From: Gammaproteobacteria bacterium
GTDB lineage: Bacteria > Pseudomonadota > Gammaproteobacteria > Xanthomonadales > Rhodanobacteraceae
NCBI GenBank assembly: GCA_021324095.1
Contig: JAJPJT010000110.1
Coordinates: forward strand, 1-64,000
Reading direction: 5' to 3'
Length of the DNA stretch: 64,000 nt
In this document: positions 17,200 through 26,677 of the stretch, piece by piece
Layout of the letters: each line of letters opens with the position of its first letter
Numbering within the stretch: the first letter of the stretch is position 1
Notes under the pieces: generated by a model
Told to the model about the DNA's origin: nothing
What the model saw: the letters and a program-made list of their open reading frames with translations, nothing else
Databases searched by the model: none
Program-made: the position numbers and the translations under genes

Positions 17200-18188
17200 C
17201 ACCGACGGTTGACGACGACTTCCGGCCGTCGTGGTGGCTGCGCAGTCCGCATCTGCAATCGATGCTGGCGTCGAGTTCGTTGCGCCGCGCGTTGTTCCGG
17301 CGGCGCACGCGCAGGCTCGAACGCGATGCCGAATGGGTGACGCTGGACTGCGGCGAAGGCGTGCGCCTGACCGGCTGCCATACCGCGCAAGACGTTGCTG
17401 CACGGGCGCGCGGACTCGCGGTGTTGTTCCACGGCTGGGAAGGCAGCACGCGTTCGACCTATCTGCTGCAGACCGGCGCGCGCCTGCTGGAAGAAGGGTG
17501 GGACGTGTTCCGGCTCAACTTCCGCGACCACGGCGGCACGCACGCGTTGAACCCCGGCATCTTCCATTCGTGCCGGATCGACGAGGTGGTCGGCGCATTG
17601 CAGGCGGTGCAGCGGCGGTATCCCACGCGTCCATTGGCATTGGTCGGTTTCTCGCTCGGCGGCAACTTCGCATTGCGTGCGGCGCTGCGCGCGCCGGAGG
17701 CGGGGCTGGAACTGGCGCGCACCATCGCGGTGTGCCCGGTGATCGATCCGCACGCGGGCCTGTTCCAGCTCGAGCACGCGCCGCGCATGTACCACGACTA
17801 TTTCATGTGGAAGTGGCGGCGCTCGCTGCGTACCAAGCAGCGCGTGTTCGCCGGCACCGAATTGTTCACGCGCCACGACCTGCGCGGCACCCTGCGCTCG
17901 CTCACCGAGGCGCTGGTCCTGAAACACACCGATTTCGGCAGTCTCGATAATTATCTGGACGGCTACTCGGTGGCGGGCGATCGCCTGGCCCGCTTGCGCG
18001 TGCCGGTGTCGATCCTCGCCGCCTGCGACGATCCGGTGTGCCCGGCGTCGGATCTGGCCGCGATGGCGCTGCCTCCGTGCGTCGAGGTGACCCTGACCGC
18101 GCATGGCGGCCATTGTGGTTTCATCCGCGATCGCCATCTCGGCAGTTGGGCGGAAGATTACATAGCGAAAAGATTGGCGCTGACGTGA
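17196..18188 (+). CDS. YheT-type alpha/beta hydrolase
   Basis: 330-residue esterase-like hydrolase of the YheT/ABHD1-3 group. Begins with the group hallmark SPHLQSML (17-24). Oxyanion region LFHGWEGS (77-84), FRDHGGTH (109-116), nucleophile Ser153 in GFSLGGNFAL, acid Asp near DDPVCP and His in GGHCGF. Overlaps the upstream acyltransferase by 4 bp, suggesting joint action on lipids. A repeat of family A follows at the 3' side. Confidence 0.85.
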   Translation: MTPTVDDDFRPSWWLRSPHLQSMLASSSLRRALFRRRTRRLERDAEWVTLDCGEGVRLTGCHTAQDVAARARGLAVLFHGWEGSTRSTYLLQTGARLLEEGWDVFRLNFRDHGGTHALNPGIFHSCRIDEVVGALQAVQRRYPTRPLALVGFSLGGNFALRAALRAPEAGLELARTIAVCPVIDPHAGLFQLEHAPRMYHDYFMWKWRRSLRTKQRVFAGTELFTRHDLRGTLRSLTEALVLKHTDFGSLDNYLDGYSVAGDRLARLRVPVSILAACDDPVCPASDLAAMALPPCVEVTLTAHGGHCGFIRDRHLGSWAEDYIAKRLALT

Positions 18189-18205
18189 GCACATCCCGCG
18201 TCGGT

Positions 18206-18315
18206 CGAAGCTGCTGTGGAAAGTCAGGCCATGGATGGCCGTTCTGATCGCCCCGAGTGCTGAATGACACAAAGGACAAGCGATCTGATCACGCGGCGAT
18301 CAGGGACGATCGCAC
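18206..18315 (+). repeat. Dispersed repeat family A, copy 3 (full length)
   Basis: Starts CGAAGCTGCTGTGGAAAG, contains GTCAGGCCATGGATGGCC (near-perfect palindrome) and ends GCGATCAGGGACGATCGCAC. The best-preserved copy; it defines both ends of the ~110-bp element. Lies between the YheT gene and the TPR gene, whose open frame extends into it but whose likely start does not. Confidence 0.8.
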
Positions 18316-18352
18316 GAATCACGCCATAATGCGCGGTCCTCCGGAAGCGCCC

Positions 18353-20458
18353 ATGCTCGAAGACCTGATCCAGTTGCACCGCGCGGGTCGTCTCGACGAA
18401 GCCGAGAACGGCTATCGCCAGTTGCTGGCGGAACGTCCCGACGACGCCGAGGTGTTGCACTTGCTCGGCATCCTGCGCGCGCAGCGCGGCGACCTTCCCG
18501 ATGGCCTGAAACTGGTGACGCGCGCGAGCAAGCTTGCGCCGGACAGCGCCACCTGCCAGCACACGCTGGGCGAGATGTACCTGAGCGAGCGCAGGCTGGA
18601 TGCCGCCGCGCAGGCTTACGAGCAGGCGCGCCTGCTGAACCCCAATCTCGCCGCCGCGCACGCGGGGCTCGGGCAGGTCGCCATGTTGCGCGGCGACACG
18701 GATGCGGCGGAAACGCACTTCAAGGTGGCGCTGCGCGCGGACGAAAACGACGTGCAGGCCTTGACCGGACTGGGCAATGTGGCGCAGGCGCGCGGCGATT
18801 CGGCACGCGCGCTGCAACTGCTCGCGCAGGCCGCCGAACTTGCGTCCGACGATCCCCTGATCCAGGCCAGCTATGCGCGCGCCATGCTGGACGAGGGCAT
18901 GCTCGATTTCGCCGCCAAGGCGCTCGACAACGCGCTCACCGTCAAACCGGACTACCCCCTGGCGCAGGTGCTGCGCGCCGACGTGTTCGTGCGCAAGGGC
19001 GATTTCGCCGCGGCGCTGCCGGTGATCGAAGCGCTGCTGGCACGCGGCGAACAGGTCGCCGCGGCGCGCACGGGCCTGGGCGACATCGCGCGGGCACAGG
19101 GGCGCTACGACGATGCGATCGCGCAATACGACGAAGCTTTGCTGGCCGAGCCCAACCTGCACCACGCCGCCATCCGGCGTGCCGATTCGCTCGCCCGCAG
19201 CGGACGGGTCGCGCAGGCGATCGAGGATCTGCGCCGATACATCGAGGGCCATCCCGACGGCGTCAAGACGCACATCGCGCTGGCGCAGTTGCTGATGCAG
19301 GCTGCCCGCCAGGACGAGGCGCTGGCGGTATGGACCGCGGCCGAAGCGCGCTGGCCCGACGACGTCAACGTGAAGGCGCAACACGCGCTCGCTCTCGACC
19401 GCGCCGGCCGCCACGACGAAGCGCTGGCGCAGGCCGAACTGGCGGCGGCGTCTCCGCGTCCGGCGATCGCGCTGCTGCGCGCCCGCGGCGCGTTGCTGGC
19501 GGGTGATCCGGCCGCGGCCGTGCAACGCCTGCAGCGCATCGACGAACGGCAACTGGAAGGCCAACCGCCACGGCTGGCGCGGCGGCGCCTGCGTCTGCTC
19601 GGACTGGCGTTCGACGGACTCGAGCAGTGGTCCGCCGCGGTCGATGCATTCATGCAGGCGCAGCGAATGACTGCCGGGCACCTGCCGGATCTGGTCCCTC
19701 TCGATGCGGCGACCTGCGACGCGATGCAGAAGAGCGCGGGTGAGCCCGAACTGGCAGAAGCCCCCGACCCGGCCCCGCTCTTCCTGTGCGGGTTGCCCGG
19801 CTCAGGCGTGGCGCAGGTCGCCGCGCTCCTGGCCGACCAGCCCGGCTGGTTCGTGAGGCGGGAACGGTTCGAGGCAGCCCCCGATTTCATCAATGCGCCG
19901 TTCGACCCCCGCCTGGCGCAGCCGCTCGATCAGGCCGCCCTGGCATTGCTGGCGCGCCGCTACCGACGTCCGCTCGAGCGCGCCCAGGTTCCGGCCGACA
20001 CCCATATCGTCGACTGGATTCCGGTGCTCGATGCGCGCGTGGTACCGGCGATCAAGCGCGCGCTGCCGGGGGCGCGTTTGCTGATCGTGGCGCGCGACCC
20101 GCACGACATGCTGGTCGACTGGATGGGATTCGGCTGGGCGCAAGGATTCTCGATGCCCGATCCGCTGACGGGCGCACGCTGGATGCAACACGCCGCCGCG
20201 CACCTCGAACAGGCGGCGCGGTTGCTGCCGGCGTTCCGGGCCGATCCGGATGCCCTTTTGGCGACCGAAGGCGGAGCAGCGCGCCAGGAACTCGCCGGAT
20301 TCCTGGGTCTGGATCAGCTCATCCTTGGGCCGCTCGCGCGGGGCGCGCGGAGGGGCGGCGGCGGCCTGCCGACCTGCTTTCCCGCGGGACACGCCGAACA
20401 TTACCGCGAGCTGCTGGCGGATGCCTTCGCGGTACTCGAAAACCGCGGTCAGCCGTAA
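18353..20458 (+). CDS. TPR-repeat protein with sulfotransferase-like C-terminal domain
   Basis: About 701 residues. At least ten TPR-like helix pairs fill residues 1-470 (e.g. AEVLHLLGILRAQRGDLPDGL, AAHAGLGQVAMLRGDTDAAE). The C-terminal third (about 500-700) resembles sulfotransferases: FLCGLPGSGVAQVAALL stands where the PAPS loop PRSGTT is expected, and LPGARLLIVARDPHDMLVDW matches the 3'-phosphate-binding strand. The loop is degenerate, so catalysis is doubtful. Starts at 18329 and 18353 are both possible, neither with a Shine-Dalgarno site. Confidence 0.75.
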   Translation: MLEDLIQLHRAGRLDEAENGYRQLLAERPDDAEVLHLLGILRAQRGDLPDGLKLVTRASKLAPDSATCQHTLGEMYLSERRLDAAAQAYEQARLLNPNLAAAHAGLGQVAMLRGDTDAAETHFKVALRADENDVQALTGLGNVAQARGDSARALQLLAQAAELASDDPLIQASYARAMLDEGMLDFAAKALDNALTVKPDYPLAQVLRADVFVRKGDFAAALPVIEALLARGEQVAAARTGLGDIARAQGRYDDAIAQYDEALLAEPNLHHAAIRRADSLARSGRVAQAIEDLRRYIEGHPDGVKTHIALAQLLMQAARQDEALAVWTAAEARWPDDVNVKAQHALALDRAGRHDEALAQAELAAASPRPAIALLRARGALLAGDPAAAVQRLQRIDERQLEGQPPRLARRRLRLLGLAFDGLEQWSAAVDAFMQAQRMTAGHLPDLVPLDAATCDAMQKSAGEPELAEAPDPAPLFLCGLPGSGVAQVAALLADQPGWFVRRERFEAAPDFINAPFDPRLAQPLDQAALALLARRYRRPLERAQVPADTHIVDWIPVLDARVVPAIKRALPGARLLIVARDPHDMLVDWMGFGWAQGFSMPDPLTGARWMQHAAAHLEQAARLLPAFRADPDALLATEGGAARQELAGFLGLDQLILGPLARGARRGGGGLPTCFPAGHAEHYRELLADAFAVLENRGQP

Positions 20459-20651
20459 CCGGCGCTGCCGGGCCCCCACGGCTCCATGTTCCCGCCCAGT
20501 GAGCACGAGGTCCGGGAGCTGTCGTCGCCTGCTGCGTGACCAGGAATTCCATGGGCAGATTCCTTAAGGTTGCAATGCGACCGCCGGAATTCGCCTCGCC
20601 ATAACATTCCGGCAGCTAGGCTTCATCATTCATGCCGCAGGGATGGTCGCC

Positions 20652-21806
20652 ATGTCCGGATTGCAGCGTTGTGCCGTGATTCTCGGGCTCGCGCTGGCGG
20701 TGATTTCACTCGCGGTGCAGGCGGCAGCGCCGCTCGAGCGGCTGAAGGTGCCCGACGGTTTCCACGTCTCGATCTATTCGGACCAGGTACCGAACGCCCG
20801 CGAGATGGCTCTTGGAACCCACGACACCGTGTTCGTGGGCTCGATGCGCGAAGGCGAGGTCTACGCCTTGCAGGGGATGAACGCGCACGGCCGCGCCGAA
20901 CACGTGTATGTGATCGCCAAGGATCTGGAAATGCCGGTCGGCGTTGCCTTCCACGATGGCGCGCTGTACGTGTCGGCGGTCAGCCGTGTCCTGAAATATC
21001 CGGACATCGAACAGCATCTTGCCGCTCCGCCCAAACCGGTGGTCGTCACCGGCAAGCTGCCGACGAAGACGCACCACGGCTGGCGATTCATCGCGTTCGG
21101 CCCCGACGGCAAGCTGTACGTGCCGATCGGCGCACCGTGCAACATCTGCGATCCCGGACCGGATTTCGCGAAGATCATCCGGATGAATCCCGACGGCACG
21201 GGATGGCAGACCGTCGCCACGGGTATCCGCAACTCGGTCGGTTTCGATTGGCAGCCCGGCACCCACACGCTGTGGTTCACCAACAACGGCCGCGACCTGC
21301 TGGGCGACAACACGCCCGATGACACGTTGAACCGGGTGACAAAGCCTGGGGAGAACTTCGGGTATCCGTACTGCCATGCGGGCGACGTGCTCGATCCCCA
21401 ATTCGGCAAGGGCCACGCGTGCACCGAATTTGCGCAACCGGCGCTGCGCCTCGGCGCGCACGTGGCTCCGCTCGGGATGCGTTTCTACGTGGGAAGGATG
21501 TTCCCGGCGTCATACGAAGGCGCGATCTTCATCGCCGAACACGGTTCATGGAACCGTTCAAGCAAGGTCGGCTACCGTGTCATCGTGGTGCACGTGGGCA
21601 AGGACGGCAAGGTCACCGGATCGCAGCCGTTCCTGACCGGATTTCTCGATGGCCAGAAAACATTGGGCCGCCCCGTGGATGTGCAGCCGCTGCGCGACGG
21701 CAGCCTGTTGGTTTCGGATGATTTCAACGGCGTGATCTACCGAGTGACTTTTTTGCATTCGTCCATGAACGCTGCATCGCGTGACAGTTCGTCTCGTGGC
21801 GGATAA
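20652..21806 (+). CDS. Secreted PQQ/sorbosone-dehydrogenase-like beta-propeller protein
   Basis: Predicted periplasmic six-bladed propeller of the glucose/sorbosone dehydrogenase superfamily, about 384 residues. A signal peptide of about 26 residues (LGLALAVISLAVQAAA) is cleaved near AQA/AAP. Blades include KVPDGFHVSIYS, HHGWRFIAFGPDGKLYVPIG, NPDGTGWQTVATGIRNSVGFDW, NNGRDLLGDNTPDDTLNRV and FIAEHGSWNRS. PQQ or haem use is not provable. ATG 20643 is an alternative start. A family-A repeat lies after the stop. Confidence 0.82.
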   Translation: MSGLQRCAVILGLALAVISLAVQAAAPLERLKVPDGFHVSIYSDQVPNAREMALGTHDTVFVGSMREGEVYALQGMNAHGRAEHVYVIAKDLEMPVGVAFHDGALYVSAVSRVLKYPDIEQHLAAPPKPVVVTGKLPTKTHHGWRFIAFGPDGKLYVPIGAPCNICDPGPDFAKIIRMNPDGTGWQTVATGIRNSVGFDWQPGTHTLWFTNNGRDLLGDNTPDDTLNRVTKPGENFGYPYCHAGDVLDPQFGKGHACTEFAQPALRLGAHVAPLGMRFYVGRMFPASYEGAIFIAEHGSWNRSSKVGYRVIVVHVGKDGKVTGSQPFLTGFLDGQKTLGRPVDVQPLRDGSLLVSDDFNGVIYRVTFLHSSMNAASRDSSSRGG

Positions 21807-21821
21807 TTGCAACCCGTGACA

Positions 21822-21869
21822 TCACCACGGCCATTCATGGCCTGACTTTTCGCGACAGCCGCTTTGGAC
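21822..21869 (-). repeat. Dispersed repeat family A, partial copy 4 (inverted)
   Basis: Reverse complement reads AAAGCGGCTGTCGCGAAAA then GTCAGGCCATGAATGGCCGT. Only the palindromic half is recognisable. Between the propeller gene and the PEBP gene. Confidence 0.6.
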
Positions 21870-21903
21870 GAAGTTTCCCGAATCCCCAACCTCCATCCCG
21901 AAA

Positions 21904-22536
21904 ATGCAACTCCGCAGCGACAGTTTCAGGAACAACGCCCGCATTCCCGTCGAGTTCGCGTTCGGCAGGCCCGGCGATGCGGGCGAACCGTGCGTGCTTG
22001 CCGGAAACCGCAATCCGCACCTGGCGTGGAGCGACGCACCCGCCGCGACGAAATCGTTCGCGCTGGTGTGCATCGACGGCGATGTGCCGAGCCGCGGCGA
22101 CGACGTGAACCAGCAGGGGCGCACGGTGCCGGCCGATCTTCCGCGGGTCGAGTTCGCGCACTGGCTGATGGCGGACATTCCGCCCTCCTGCACCATGATT
22201 CCGACGGGCGCCTGCAGCAACGGGATCACGGCACGAGGCAAGCGCAATCCCGACGGTCCCGCAGGTTCGCGCCAGGGGCGCAATGATTTTACGGGCTGGT
22301 TTGCGTCCGATCCCGATATGGCGGGCGACTATCTCGGTTATGACGGTCCGTGTCCGCCGTGGAATGACGAGCTGCTCCACCACTACCGTTTCCGGGTGTA
22401 CGCGCTGGACGTGGCGCGGCTCGAACTGCCGGCGAGGTTCGGCTGGAAGGAACTGCAGGCGGCGCTGCACGGTCATGTATTGAGTCAGGCTGAAATCGTC
22501 GGCACGTATTCCCTCAACCCGGGAGTCGCCGACTGA
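21904..22536 (+). CDS. YbhB/YbcL-type PEBP (Raf-kinase-inhibitor-like) protein
   Basis: Phosphatidylethanolamine-binding-protein fold, 210 residues, cytoplasmic (no signal peptide). NPHLAWSDAP (37-46), the pocket motif VCIDGDVPSR in place of the usual DPDAP, VEFAHWLMADIPP, and GYDGPCPPWNDELLHHYRFRVYALD which matches GYxGPCPPxxxxHxYxFxVYAL. It is longer than YbhB (~160) because of an insert around residues 95-140. Function in bacteria unclear. Confidence 0.84.
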   Translation: MQLRSDSFRNNARIPVEFAFGRPGDAGEPCVLAGNRNPHLAWSDAPAATKSFALVCIDGDVPSRGDDVNQQGRTVPADLPRVEFAHWLMADIPPSCTMIPTGACSNGITARGKRNPDGPAGSRQGRNDFTGWFASDPDMAGDYLGYDGPCPPWNDELLHHYRFRVYALDVARLELPARFGWKELQAALHGHVLSQAEIVGTYSLNPGVAD

Positions 22537-22680
22537 AGGAACGAAATGGACAGGCAGGGCGGCCCGGCCGTTTCGCACAATGTGTATGGCACCGCCAGGG
22601 GGAGTGGTTCGGCCGCGCACTTCGGCAGGGGCCGCAATCGTTTCACCGCGTCGAGCCGGCGCGTCAGCAAGGAGATGATC

Positions 22681-23058
22681 ATGGAAAGCGAAATCAGCAA
22701 CGAGGAGAGCCGCAACAGCAATGCGCACGAGCGCATCGAACGCACCAAGACGAACTTCAAGGAAGGTACCCACAGCGCCGTCAGCGGGGCCAAGGAGAAG
22801 TTCGGCAGCGCGGCCGACAAGGTCGAGTCGGGCCTGGATCGCGCGGCCGAAGCCACCGCGCGTGGTGCGCACCGCGCCACCGAAAAGGCGACGGAATGGC
22901 GCGACCGCGGGAGCGATCTTGCTTCCGGCGCGCGCGATCGTGCCGAGGACGCCCTCGACAACGTACGCGATTTCGTGCGCGAGAAGCCGGTGCAGTCGGT
23001 CGCGATCGCGTTGGCGGCAGGCTGGCTGATCGGCCGGCTGACGCACTCCCGCCATTGA
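22681..23058 (+). CDS. DUF883 (ElaB/YqjD-like) membrane-anchored protein
   Basis: 125 residues: a long charged amphipathic helix with Lys/Glu/Ala repeats (about 15-95), then DFVREKPVQSVAIALAAGWLIGRLT, the C-terminal single membrane span with the family's EKPxxS motif. Relatives bind ribosomes or the inner membrane in stationary phase. AAGGAG is 6 bp before ATG 22681, which decides the start over ATG 22675. First gene of a YqjD-YqjE-YqjK-like module. Confidence 0.82.
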   Translation: MESEISNEESRNSNAHERIERTKTNFKEGTHSAVSGAKEKFGSAADKVESGLDRAAEATARGAHRATEKATEWRDRGSDLASGARDRAEDALDNVRDFVREKPVQSVAIALAAGWLIGRLTHSRH

Positions 23059-23085
23059 CGCCAGACGACGCAGGGAAGCGCGCAC

Positions 23086-23577
23086 ATGAGCGTCGAAACC
23101 GGGCAACGCGCCGGACCGGCTGAAGCCGGCCCGGTGAGGGAAGCTGCAGGTGTGCAGGCGGCAGCGGTCGTGACCGCTGGGGCGGGGCTGTTTACCTCAT
23201 TGCGGCGCGTCATTAGCGCCGTGGTGGCGCTGTTGACGGCCGAATCGCAGGTATTCGTCGCCAGCCTCACGGTCGTGGTCATCGGCGCCGTAGCGCTGAT
23301 CGCGTGTGCGGTGGCGCTGTGGGTGTGCATCGTCGCGCTGATCGGGTGGGCGCTGGCGGTGGCGACGCATTCGGTCGGGATCGCGCTCGGGATACTGGTC
23401 GCCTTGCACGTGATCCTCGTGGTGGGAATCTGGTTTGCGATCAGACGTACGTTCCTGCAAGCAACGTTCCCACGCACGCGGGCCGAGTTGTCAGCGATGC
23501 GCGGCACGCTGCGGCGCAACCTGGCGAAGTTCCAGCATGCCGCGCCGCCAACGACGGAAAAGGATTCGGTGACATGA
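23086..23577 (+). CDS. Phage-holin-superfamily (YqjE-like) membrane protein
   Basis: 163 residues with two strong membrane spans (about 60-90 and 95-125) preceded by LTAESQVF and followed by a charged C-terminal helix (RRTFLQATFPRTRAELSAM). Matches the holin-like YqjE/DUF1469 type that sits next to YqjD in enterobacteria. Not evidence of a prophage. The next gene overlaps by 4 bp. Confidence 0.72.
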   Translation: MSVETGQRAGPAEAGPVREAAGVQAAAVVTAGAGLFTSLRRVISAVVALLTAESQVFVASLTVVVIGAVALIACAVALWVCIVALIGWALAVATHSVGIALGILVALHVILVVGIWFAIRRTFLQATFPRTRAELSAMRGTLRRNLAKFQHAAPPTTEKDSVT

Positions 23578-23834
23578 ACTACACCCGCGCGCTGTCCAAC
23601 CGCCGCCAGGCCGTGGCACGCTGCCGTGCCGCGCGCGCCGACCTGGATGCCGCGGTCGACGACGTCATCGGCGTGTATCAGGCGCATCCTTTTTCCACGC
23701 TCGCCGGCGCCGCCGGCATCGGCTTCGTGCTGGCGCAACTTCGGGTCGGGAGCGGCCTGATCCGCGCCGGCGCGCGCATCGCGAGCGGGCCAGCCTGGAA
23801 ACTGGCGCGGCAGTACCTGTTCAACAATCTGTGA
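23574..23834 (+). CDS. YqjK-like small protein
   Basis: 86 residues, ATG overlapping the upstream stop (ATGA). Basic N-terminal helix (RRQAVARCRAARADL), then a short hydrophobic stretch HPFSTLAGAAGIGFVLAQL. Position and size match the third gene of the YqjD/E/K module. No catalytic motif. Confidence 0.7.
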   Translation: MNYTRALSNRRQAVARCRAARADLDAAVDDVIGVYQAHPFSTLAGAAGIGFVLAQLRVGSGLIRAGARIASGPAWKLARQYLFNNL

Positions 23835-24007
23835 TTGGGGATTCGATCGGGTTGGCCATTCAAGTGGGCGACACGCAGGACAACGAGGTCCTGCCCGGTT
23901 GTTGCCAGAGCAACTGCAGCGGTTTGGGGCAGACGGACAAGCGCCGCGTCGCGACGGCTTGAGCACCGATCGGGATTACACTGGCGGTGCCGCGAAGAGG
24001 GGAGTGG

Positions 24008-25192
24008 GTGAGCGCCAAAATGCCGCCGTCGAGATCGTCCGAAGGTTCCAGAACCCCGGTCGGCCATGGGCCGGCGCGCCCCCGGCAACTGCAGGCCATC
24101 CAGCAAAAACGTCCCGTGACGCCCGCGGGACGCCGGCGCATTCGGCGGCTGCGTTCGCTGCGGGTTCCGCTGCGGATACTGATGCTGCTGGCCGTCGCGA
24201 CGGCGCTGGTGCTCGCGAGTTCACTGCTGATCCCGCTGGTGCTCGCCGCGTTCATTGCCCTGGCGCTGAATCCCATCGTTGCGGGCCTGCACCGCATCTA
24301 TGTGCCGCGCGCGCTCGGCGCGCTGATCGTCATGGTCCTGCTGGGCTCCGTGATCGCGGGAGGCGTCATCGGACTCAGCTCGCCCGCTTCGCAGTGGGTG
24401 CGCGAGGCGCCGCGGGTCATGCGCGACGTCGGCTTCAAAGTGCAGCGCATGACCCGTCCGCTGACCCATCTCAGCAATGCGGCGTCGAAGTCGCTGGCCG
24501 GCATGGGGGTCGCCGCGGCGCCCGCAACCAAAGTCGCGCCCGCGAGTGGGTTGTCGGGCTTCTCGGTCCACAATCTGGTGCAAGCCGCGCCCCGCATCGT
24601 GGTCGGGGTGCTCACGGTCGCGCTGCTGGTGTTCTTCTTCCTGAGCTACGGCCGGGAGGTCGCCGCACACCTCGTCACCGCGATGCCCGGTTTCGGCTAC
24701 CGACGCATCGCGCTGCGCCTGATCCACGGCATCCAGGAGGAATTCTCCCGTTACCTGCTCACCGTCACGATCATCAATATCTGTCTCGGCCTCGTGACGT
24801 CGGCGGTGTTGTGGGCGCTGAAGGTACCCGATCCGCTGCTGTGGGGCGGCCTGGTGACATTGCTCAATTACATGCCGTATGTCGGCGCCATCACCAATAC
24901 CCTGTTGCTGCTGATCGTCGGACTGCTGAACTTCTCGACGCCGCTGCACGCGGTCGCCCCCGCCGTGTGTTTCGCGGTGCTGGCGGCGCTGGAAGGCAAC
25001 GTCGTCACGCCGATGATCATGGGCCGGAGCATGCGCCTGTCGCCGCTGGCGATCCTGGTCTGGCTGCTGATCTGGGCATGGCTCTGGGGCATTCCCGGCG
25101 CGCTGCTGGCGGTGCCGATGCTGACCTGCCTTAAGCTGATCACCGAGTGGCTGCCGGGGTGGCAGTGGTTTGCGAGGATGGTTGAGAGATAG
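24008..25192 (+). CDS. AI-2E family transporter (PerM/YdiK-like)
   Basis: Polytopic inner-membrane protein of about 394 residues with around eight helices in the family layout: two N-terminal spans, a long periplasmic loop (about 110-195), then spans with VTIINICLGLVTSAVLW, LNYMPYVGAITNT and EGNVVTPMIMGRSMRLSP, the AI-2E signature. Substrate unknown; the family name does not prove autoinducer transport. GTG 24008 is chosen for the GAGGGGAG just upstream; ATG 24020 is possible. Confidence 0.82.
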   Translation: MSAKMPPSRSSEGSRTPVGHGPARPRQLQAIQQKRPVTPAGRRRIRRLRSLRVPLRILMLLAVATALVLASSLLIPLVLAAFIALALNPIVAGLHRIYVPRALGALIVMVLLGSVIAGGVIGLSSPASQWVREAPRVMRDVGFKVQRMTRPLTHLSNAASKSLAGMGVAAAPATKVAPASGLSGFSVHNLVQAAPRIVVGVLTVALLVFFFLSYGREVAAHLVTAMPGFGYRRIALRLIHGIQEEFSRYLLTVTIINICLGLVTSAVLWALKVPDPLLWGGLVTLLNYMPYVGAITNTLLLLIVGLLNFSTPLHAVAPAVCFAVLAALEGNVVTPMIMGRSMRLSPLAILVWLLIWAWLWGIPGALLAVPMLTCLKLITEWLPGWQWFARMVER

Positions 25193-25235
25193 GGAGCAGG
25201 GAGCAGGCGAGCGGCATAATCCAGGCACAGGAATC

Positions 25236-26570
25236 ATGCAACAACGCAACACGAACACGCAGCCCAACGAAGCACGCATCAACCAGGCCCGCGCGCACGC
25301 GGCGCAGCACCGCATCGGCGAAGCCGAGGCGGCCTATCGCGACATATTGAGAACCGCGCCGGATACACCCGAGGCGTTGAATTTCGTCGCGATGTGCGCG
25401 CTCTCGCGCGGCGAGTTCACGGCCGCGCAGCGAGACCTGGAGCATGCGGCTCGGCTCAATCCCACCGAACCGGAAATCTGGAAGAACGTCGGCATCGTGC
25501 ACCTGGCGCAGCGGCACAGCGGAGACGCGCTGGATGCGTTCGACCGCGCGCTCGGGATCGAGCCGATGCACTTCGCGGCGCGCCTGCACCGCGGCGCCGC
25601 CCTTGAACAACTCGGCCGCATCGACGATGCGACCACCACGTATTTCGGCGCGGTGGTGACGGCGCAGAACCGCGGCAAGTGGCGCAACGACATGACCACG
25701 CCGCCCGGATTGCGCCCGGCGGTGAAGCATGCGATCGAGTTCATCGGCACGCATCGCAAGCGGATGCTGATGGACCTGCTGCAGCCGCTGCGCGAGCAAT
25801 ACGGCGCGGCATCGCTGGCGCGCGTCGAGCGAGGACTGGAGATCTACCTCGGCGACCGGCCGGCGAACTATCCCGACCCGCGCCAGTACTGCAAGTTTTT
25901 CTACGTGCCGGGCCTCACCGCGCAGCCGTATTACCCTCGCGAATTGTTCCCCTGGCACGCGGAGCTGGAAAAGCACACCGAAACCATTCGCGAGGAACTG
26001 CGTTCTGTGCTGGACCAGCCGATCGGCGTCGAACCGTTCCTCGGCACCAACGACAACAAGCTGCTGAAGGAACAGAACCTGCTCGACGGCACGCGCGGCG
26101 ACGCGCAATGGAACTCGTTCTTCTTCCATCGCCACGGCGAAGTGTTCGAACAGAATGCGCGCCGTTGCCCGCGCACCACGAAGATCCTGGATTCGCTGCC
26201 GCTGGTGCACATCCGCGGCCACGCACCGGAGGTACTGTTCTCGATCCTGACGCCGGGATCGCACATCCTGAAACACCACGGCGTCACCAACACGCGGCTC
26301 GTCACCCACCTGCCGCTGATCATTCCCGAAGAGTGCGCGATCAGCGTCGGCGGCGTCGAGCACGCGTGGCGCGAAGGCCATTGCGTCACGTTCGACGACA
26401 CCTTCGAGCACGAGGCGTGGAACCGGAGCGACAAGGTGCGGGCGGTGATGATCCTCGACTCCTGGCATCCCGACCTCACGGAAGCCGAACGCGAAGCCGT
26501 CGCACTGCTGGTCGGCGGCATCGGCGACTTCAACCAGGCAGCCAAAGTGGACGCGCCGCCGAAAGACTGA
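25236..26570 (+). CDS. TPR protein with aspartyl/asparaginyl beta-hydroxylase domain
   Basis: 444 residues. Three TPR units (about 12-125), then a 2-oxoglutarate/Fe(II) oxygenase of the AspH/LpxO type (about 250-430). Double-stranded beta-helix markers: SHILKHHGVTNTRLVTHLPL with the substrate-arginine/2OG region and first His, VTFDDTFEHEAWN with the distal metal His, and VRAVMILDSWHPDL. Target could be a protein side chain or a lipid acyl chain. ATG 25236 begins the first TPR; earlier frame lies in a GGGAGCAGGGAGCAGG repeat. Confidence 0.85.
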   Translation: MQQRNTNTQPNEARINQARAHAAQHRIGEAEAAYRDILRTAPDTPEALNFVAMCALSRGEFTAAQRDLEHAARLNPTEPEIWKNVGIVHLAQRHSGDALDAFDRALGIEPMHFAARLHRGAALEQLGRIDDATTTYFGAVVTAQNRGKWRNDMTTPPGLRPAVKHAIEFIGTHRKRMLMDLLQPLREQYGAASLARVERGLEIYLGDRPANYPDPRQYCKFFYVPGLTAQPYYPRELFPWHAELEKHTETIREELRSVLDQPIGVEPFLGTNDNKLLKEQNLLDGTRGDAQWNSFFFHRHGEVFEQNARRCPRTTKILDSLPLVHIRGHAPEVLFSILTPGSHILKHHGVTNTRLVTHLPLIIPEECAISVGGVEHAWREGHCVTFDDTFEHEAWNRSDKVRAVMILDSWHPDLTEAEREAVALLVGGIGDFNQAAKVDAPPKD

Positions 26571-26605
26571 TCCAGTGCAGGCGTCGAGGGTGCCGTTCAC
26601 CCTGA

Positions 26606-26654
26606 GCCCTTCGACTTCGCTCAGGACAAGCTACGCGAAGCGGAGTCGAAGGGC
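26606..26654. repeat. Inverted repeat GCCCTTCGACT...AGTCGAAGGGC
   Basis: Sixteen-base arms (26606-26621 and 26639-26654) with two mismatches around a 17-base loop. This CCTGAGCCCTTCGACT-type palindrome is a common dispersed repeat of unknown role in many proteobacterial genomes. Sits 24 bp before the rhodanese start. Confidence 0.7.
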
Positions 26655-26677
26655 ACATCATCGGACGAGGAACAACC

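Noticed and set aside
23086-23577. Prophage lysis holin
   Set aside because: Neighbours form the YqjD/E/K-like membrane module and no phage genes are present.
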